Shown piece by piece: positions 61,168-64,000 of a stretch of DNA of 64,000 nt. The stretch is from Terriglobia bacterium (GTDB lineage Bacteria > Acidobacteriota > Terriglobia > Terriglobales > Acidobacteriaceae): NCBI GenBank assembly GCA_020072815.1, contig JAIQGE010000005.1:248001-312000 (forward strand). Direction: 5' to 3'. Both the position numbers and the translations under genes were made by a program. Numbering within the stretch: position 1 is the first letter of the stretch; every line of letters begins with the position of its first letter. The notes under the pieces are model-generated. The model saw only the letters and a list, made by a program, of their open reading frames with translations. It ran no database searches and was not told the origin of the DNA.

Positions 61168-62196
61168 CTAAGGGAACAACTTCACCAGCGCCGGCCCAAG
61201 CAGTTTGGTCAGCGGGAAGGGCATGCGCTTCCACAGCTCAATCGCGCGCTGAAACCTGGGGTTCGCCGGAGAAAAATTCGGCATGTCCTGGCGTTTGACC
61301 AGGTGGAACTGGTAGGGCAACGCCCGCTCCCGCATATTCCATTGCGACTTGAATGCGTGCGCACCGGTGCCCAACTTGCTTCGTCCGAAATCAAAAAACT
61401 TGATGCCGCGCTGCCGCGCATCCTCCAGCAGGTCCCAGTACATGAAGTTATTGGCCGCATATTGCCGGGCTTCTAATGTGGACCCACCGTAGTAGGGCAG
61501 AATCCAGTCGCGAAAGCGGAAACTCATCACTCCGGCCAAGGCCTTCTGGTCCTTCCAGACCATCCTGATCTCGGCGGTCTCGCCAAATTCCTCCAGCAGA
61601 ACCTTGAAAAACTTTTTGGAAAACACGGGCGTTCCCAGGTTGCGGACGCTCTCCGCGTAGATTTCGTAGAACTCATCAACCTGGTGATTGCCCTTGGTGG
61701 ACCGCAGCCCGGCCTTCTGCGCCTTACGGATCATGTACCGCGTGTCTTTAGGAAGCTGTTTGAGAAGACGTTCAGGATCAGGCTCGATGGGACAGTCAAA
61801 CGTCACATAGAGGTTCTTGGTCTGGAAGCCCAGGTCCGAATTCGCTTCCTGGGTGCGGAGTTCCAGATATTCCACGCGGCTTGTCTCCGCCAGCCCGGTG
61901 GCGGCATCCATCAGCGCGACGCGCGCTTCTTCACTGGCCGCGCACACGCCACCGTAGACCGCGAAAGGCGTGGAGATCAGCGTCCGTCCGGTCAAAGGGT
62001 TGGAAGTCACGAACAGCGGCAACACGCCTGCGATGTTCCCGTCCTCTTCGGCCGCCAGGTAATGCGGTTTGTAGCCAAACGCTCGGGTGATCGCCCTCAT
62101 CCACGCCGTAGTGTGGAAGATGGTTCCGCCCGGCTGCTGGAGCACAAAGGAATCCCATCGTGATTGCTGCTCGTTGCTGTATTCGATAATTCTCAT
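61168..62196 (-). CDS. FemAB-family protein of XrtA-type EPS systems
   Basis: A 342-residue GNAT-fold FemAB protein. TIFHTTAWMRAITRAFGYKP, PLTGRTLISTPFAVYGG and AIGFDFGRSK-like (FFDFGRSKLGTGAHAFKSQW) blocks match the FemAB XrtA-associated family. True FemA/B enzymes transfer aminoacyl groups from tRNA to peptidoglycan precursors; the substrate here is unknown but probably an EPS amino group. It ends 13 bases before the next glycosyltransferase and follows the XRE-type gene. The FemAB half of the 52012-54309 fusion is a distant relative. Confidence 0.88.
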   Translation of the reverse strand: MRIIEYSNEQQSRWDSFVLQQPGGTIFHTTAWMRAITRAFGYKPHYLAAEEDGNIAGVLPLFVTSNPLTGRTLISTPFAVYGGVCAASEEARVALMDAATGLAETSRVEYLELRTQEANSDLGFQTKNLYVTFDCPIEPDPERLLKQLPKDTRYMIRKAQKAGLRSTKGNHQVDEFYEIYAESVRNLGTPVFSKKFFKVLLEEFGETAEIRMVWKDQKALAGVMSFRFRDWILPYYGGSTLEARQYAANNFMYWDLLEDARQRGIKFFDFGRSKLGTGAHAFKSQWNMRERALPYQFHLVKRQDMPNFSPANPRFQRAIELWKRMPFPLTKLLGPALVKLFP

Positions 62197-62208
62197 CGCA
62201 ATCGCTGC

Positions 62209-62505
62209 CTAGTCCTTGTGCTCGGTTGGGTGAGGGCTTCCGGCGCCGTTGTTCCCCTTGGTCAAGATTCTGTTCGGCTGGGTTGGCTCGGTCTGGAAAA
62301 GCCAGCGTTCGTTCTTGTTGAAATACTGGGCAAGCAGGGCGCGCATTTTCTCTGAAGGCTGCCGGTAACCGTTGATGACCTTGCTCAAGACGGTCTCGTC
62401 AAGGTTGAGTTCGCGGGCCAGGCGGTTCTGCCGGATGCCGGAAAGCCAAATTTCCATTTTCAAGTTCGGGTACACGCCTATTTCTCCAAGTTGTGTTTCA
62501 AGCAT
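62209..62505 (-). CDS. XRE-type helix-turn-helix protein inside the EPS operon
   Basis: About 98 residues from ATG 62505 (GTG 62514 is an alternative). The DNA-binding fold is IRQNRLARELNLDETVLSKV followed by INGYRQPSEKMRALLAQYF, an XRE/lambda-repressor-like helix-turn-helix. A charged, Pro-rich tail follows. It sits between the chain-length gene (75 bases upstream) and the FemAB gene (12 bases downstream) on the same strand. Regulators are unusual inside this operon type, so it is a candidate for EPS autoregulation and conceivably for the TGCAAA palindrome. That link is untested. Confidence 0.7.
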   Translation of the reverse strand: MLETQLGEIGVYPNLKMEIWLSGIRQNRLARELNLDETVLSKVINGYRQPSEKMRALLAQYFNKNERWLFQTEPTQPNRILTKGNNGAGSPHPTEHKD

Positions 62506-62579
62506 CGCTTCCACGCTCTTACGCTGCGGGTCGCGACATTCGGGGAGCCAGTGGTTGTCTTCTGTAACATGGCCACGCG

Positions 62580-64000
62580 TCAAGCCGGAGGATTGATGGC
62601 AATGACCACGAACGCCACAGCAAACACCAGGGTCGCGGTGGCGCTTACCCAATTGCGGAAGCGCTGCTGGCGCTCATCGCCGAGCGTCACCAGGGTGGGG
62701 ATTTCAGCCAAAACCGGCATACCCAGAAGCTCTTTGACTTCGCGCGTCGTCTTTACACTGGGGTCCATCATTTCGCGCGCCAGTGCCAGCACTAATCCCA
62801 GCGCCAGCCCCAGCGCCAGGCTGGCTGCATTCATCAGCGGCCGGTTCGGGCTGTACGGCTTGGAAGGCGGCAACGCGGAATCCAGCACAATGAAGCGTTC
62901 GCTCTTCTGGAAATTTTCCAGGCTCGTGGACATGTCCGCGGAAAATTTGCGGTCCATCAGCAGCTTGTAATGGTCCCGCGCATTTTCGTAATCCCGGTTT
63001 ACGGAAGCCAATTGCTGTTCCAGTACCGGGATGCGCTCGAGTTTCGATTGGTGATAGGCGATCTGTCCTTGGATGTCTGCCTGGCGCTTGGTCCGCGATT
63101 TGATTTCTTCATCAATGGCGGCGATCTGGCTCTCCAGCACCGGGTTGCCTGACTTGACGACCGGCTTGTTAGACCGCCGATCGGCGCCTTCGTCCTTGGT
63201 TTCGCGAATCCGCCGTTGCAGGTCTTTTACTTCCGTGGTCTTCTTGACCACGTCTGGATGGTCCTGCCCGTAGCGCGTTTTCAAGTTGTCCAACTGGCTC
63301 TGTGCCTTGGCCAGTTCAATCTGCAGAGGAACAATCTCTGACGCTTCACCGTTGCGGTCCAAGTCCACCACCGGGGGCGCGGTCAGCAGTTGGCTCTGGT
63401 AAAAAAGCTTTTGCTGTTGGGCGCGCGAAATCGCGTCGCCTTCATTGCGCAAGTCCAATTGCAGGGAATTCAAGGCTTGGACGTGCAGGGTTTGTGATTC
63501 CGGCAAGTCAGCGATATACCGGCTCTTGATTTCGCGGATTTTGTCTTCTTTGGCCTGCAGATCTTTTTTCGCGTCTTCCAGTTCGCGGTCAATGAACTCG
63601 GCGGTGCCGGTGACTTCTTTTTGCCGCGCCTTCACGTTGTTGTTGATGAACCGCGACGCCAGTCGGTTCGCGACTGTCGCCGCCTCATTGGCGCTGCCGC
63701 TCTGGAAAGAAATCTTGAACGTGCCTTCACCGCGCTCACTGGGCGGGGCAACGATGATCTCGATGTTCTTGGTCATCAGTTGCACCAACTCCTCCGGCGT
63801 CTTGCTGGCGCGCAACGAAGGGTAGAGCTTCATTTCATCCATCACTTCCGTCAAGTTGGTGGACGAGAAGATTTGTTGCTTCAGCGTGGCAAACCGGTCA
63901 GCGACGCTGGCCGAGACGGTGGGCGCCACAATGTTGTCCGGAACCTTTCGCGGATCAACCATGATTACCGTAGTGGCCCGGTACGCATTGGGCAGGGAGC
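62580..64000 (-). CDS. XrtA-type polysaccharide chain-length determinant (Wzz/co-polymerase), 5' end outside window
   Basis: At least 472 residues are visible; the frame stays open to the right edge (LPNAYRATTVIMVDPRKVP), so the ATG at 63962 is internal. A first membrane helix must lie outside the window. The middle is a long coiled coil (EFIDRELEDAKKDLQAKEDK onward). A second helix (MNAASLALGLALGLVLALAR) follows the PNRP motif, and a third ends the protein (NWVSATATLVFAVAFVVIAI). No kinase domain is fused, so it should pair with the BY-kinase at 20467. It is the first gene in the window of the twelve-gene operon. Confidence 0.88.
   Translation of the reverse strand, partial: SLPNAYRATTVIMVDPRKVPDNIVAPTVSASVADRFATLKQQIFSSTNLTEVMDEMKLYPSLRASKTPEELVQLMTKNIEIIVAPPSERGEGTFKISFQSGSANEAATVANRLASRFINNNVKARQKEVTGTAEFIDRELEDAKKDLQAKEDKIREIKSRYIADLPESQTLHVQALNSLQLDLRNEGDAISRAQQQKLFYQSQLLTAPPVVDLDRNGEASEIVPLQIELAKAQSQLDNLKTRYGQDHPDVVKKTTEVKDLQRRIRETKDEGADRRSNKPVVKSGNPVLESQIAAIDEEIKSRTKRQADIQGQIAYHQSKLERIPVLEQQLASVNRDYENARDHYKLLMDRKFSADMSTSLENFQKSERFIVLDSALPPSKPYSPNRPLMNAASLALGLALGLVLALAREMMDPSVKTTREVKELLGMPVLAEIPTLVTLGDERQQRFRNWVSATATLVFAVAFVVIAINPPA

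Noticed and set aside
1-64000. tRNA, rRNA, riboswitch and CRISPR features
   Set aside because: None was recognised by eye in any intergenic region; a covariance-model search would be needed to exclude small RNAs.

Overview
The window reads as one contig from a GC-rich soil-type bacterium, most likely an Acidobacteriota (Terriglobia-like) genome. This is inferred from gene content: an exosortase paired with a tiny TM-motif-TM protein, an XrtA-type exopolysaccharide (EPS) locus, DUF4382/DUF5666 lipoproteins, and secreted Ig-like proteins whose C-terminus contains an inserted membrane hairpin. No 16S rRNA, tRNA or other definitive marker was seen, so the taxonomy is an inference.

Layout. 0-3 kb: ECF sigma factor, zinc-finger anti-sigma factor and an Ala/Pro/Lys-rich exported protein. 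3-7.3 kb: repeat-rich intergenic DNA, then a frameshifted KAP-family P-loop NTPase bracketed by a 33-bp inverted repeat, followed by an antitoxin remnant. 7.3-10.7 kb: a secreted beta-propeller with a membrane-hairpin C-terminus, a 59-residue putative sorting substrate and an exosortase. 10.8-13.4 kb: small housekeeping or orphan genes (DinB-like, DUF1330, zinc ribbon, PAS). 13.5-26.4 kb: EPS precursor and assembly genes, namely two nucleotide-sugar dehydrogenases, a sugar aminotransferase, an initiating phosphoglycosyltransferase, a BY-kinase and its ATPase partner, UDP-glucuronate decarboxylase and UDP-glucuronate 4-epimerase. Two unrelated genes (a soluble-tailed membrane protein and an alpha/beta hydrolase) interrupt this group. 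27-43 kb: large secreted proteins, including a deacetylase-like multidomain protein, two paralogous kelch-like propellers, a beta-helix protein, a DUF4382 lipoprotein and a rhamnogalacturonan-lyase-like enzyme. 43.5-64 kb: a glycosyltransferase, an asparagine-synthase-type amidotransferase, and then a tightly coupled minus-strand operon of twelve genes running from a chain-length protein cut by the right edge through FemAB, three glycosyltransferases, O-ligase, a second amidotransferase, a FemAB-deacetylase fusion, a Wzx flippase, a GT2-ATP-grasp fusion and a secreted propeller.

How it fits together. UDP-GlcNAc and UDP-Glc are oxidised, aminated, decarboxylated or epimerised to give uronic acid, amino-sugar and pentose donors. 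The WcaJ/EpsB-like transferase starts the lipid-linked unit, the glycosyltransferases extend it, Wzx flips it, and the chain-length protein with the BY-kinase controls polymerisation. The amidotransferases, ATP-grasp and FemAB enzymes suggest amide-linked or aminoacyl decoration. Secreted lyase- and deacetylase-like proteins would remodel the polymer. A 14-bp palindrome close to TGCAAANNNTTGCA recurs in nearly every promoter-bearing intergenic gap of the EPS and exosortase genes, and was not seen in front of the unrelated genes, so it may be the operator of the whole regulon. That site, the hairpin-split Ig anchor module, the exosortase with its private 59-residue partner and the unusual enzyme fusions are the most novel features.
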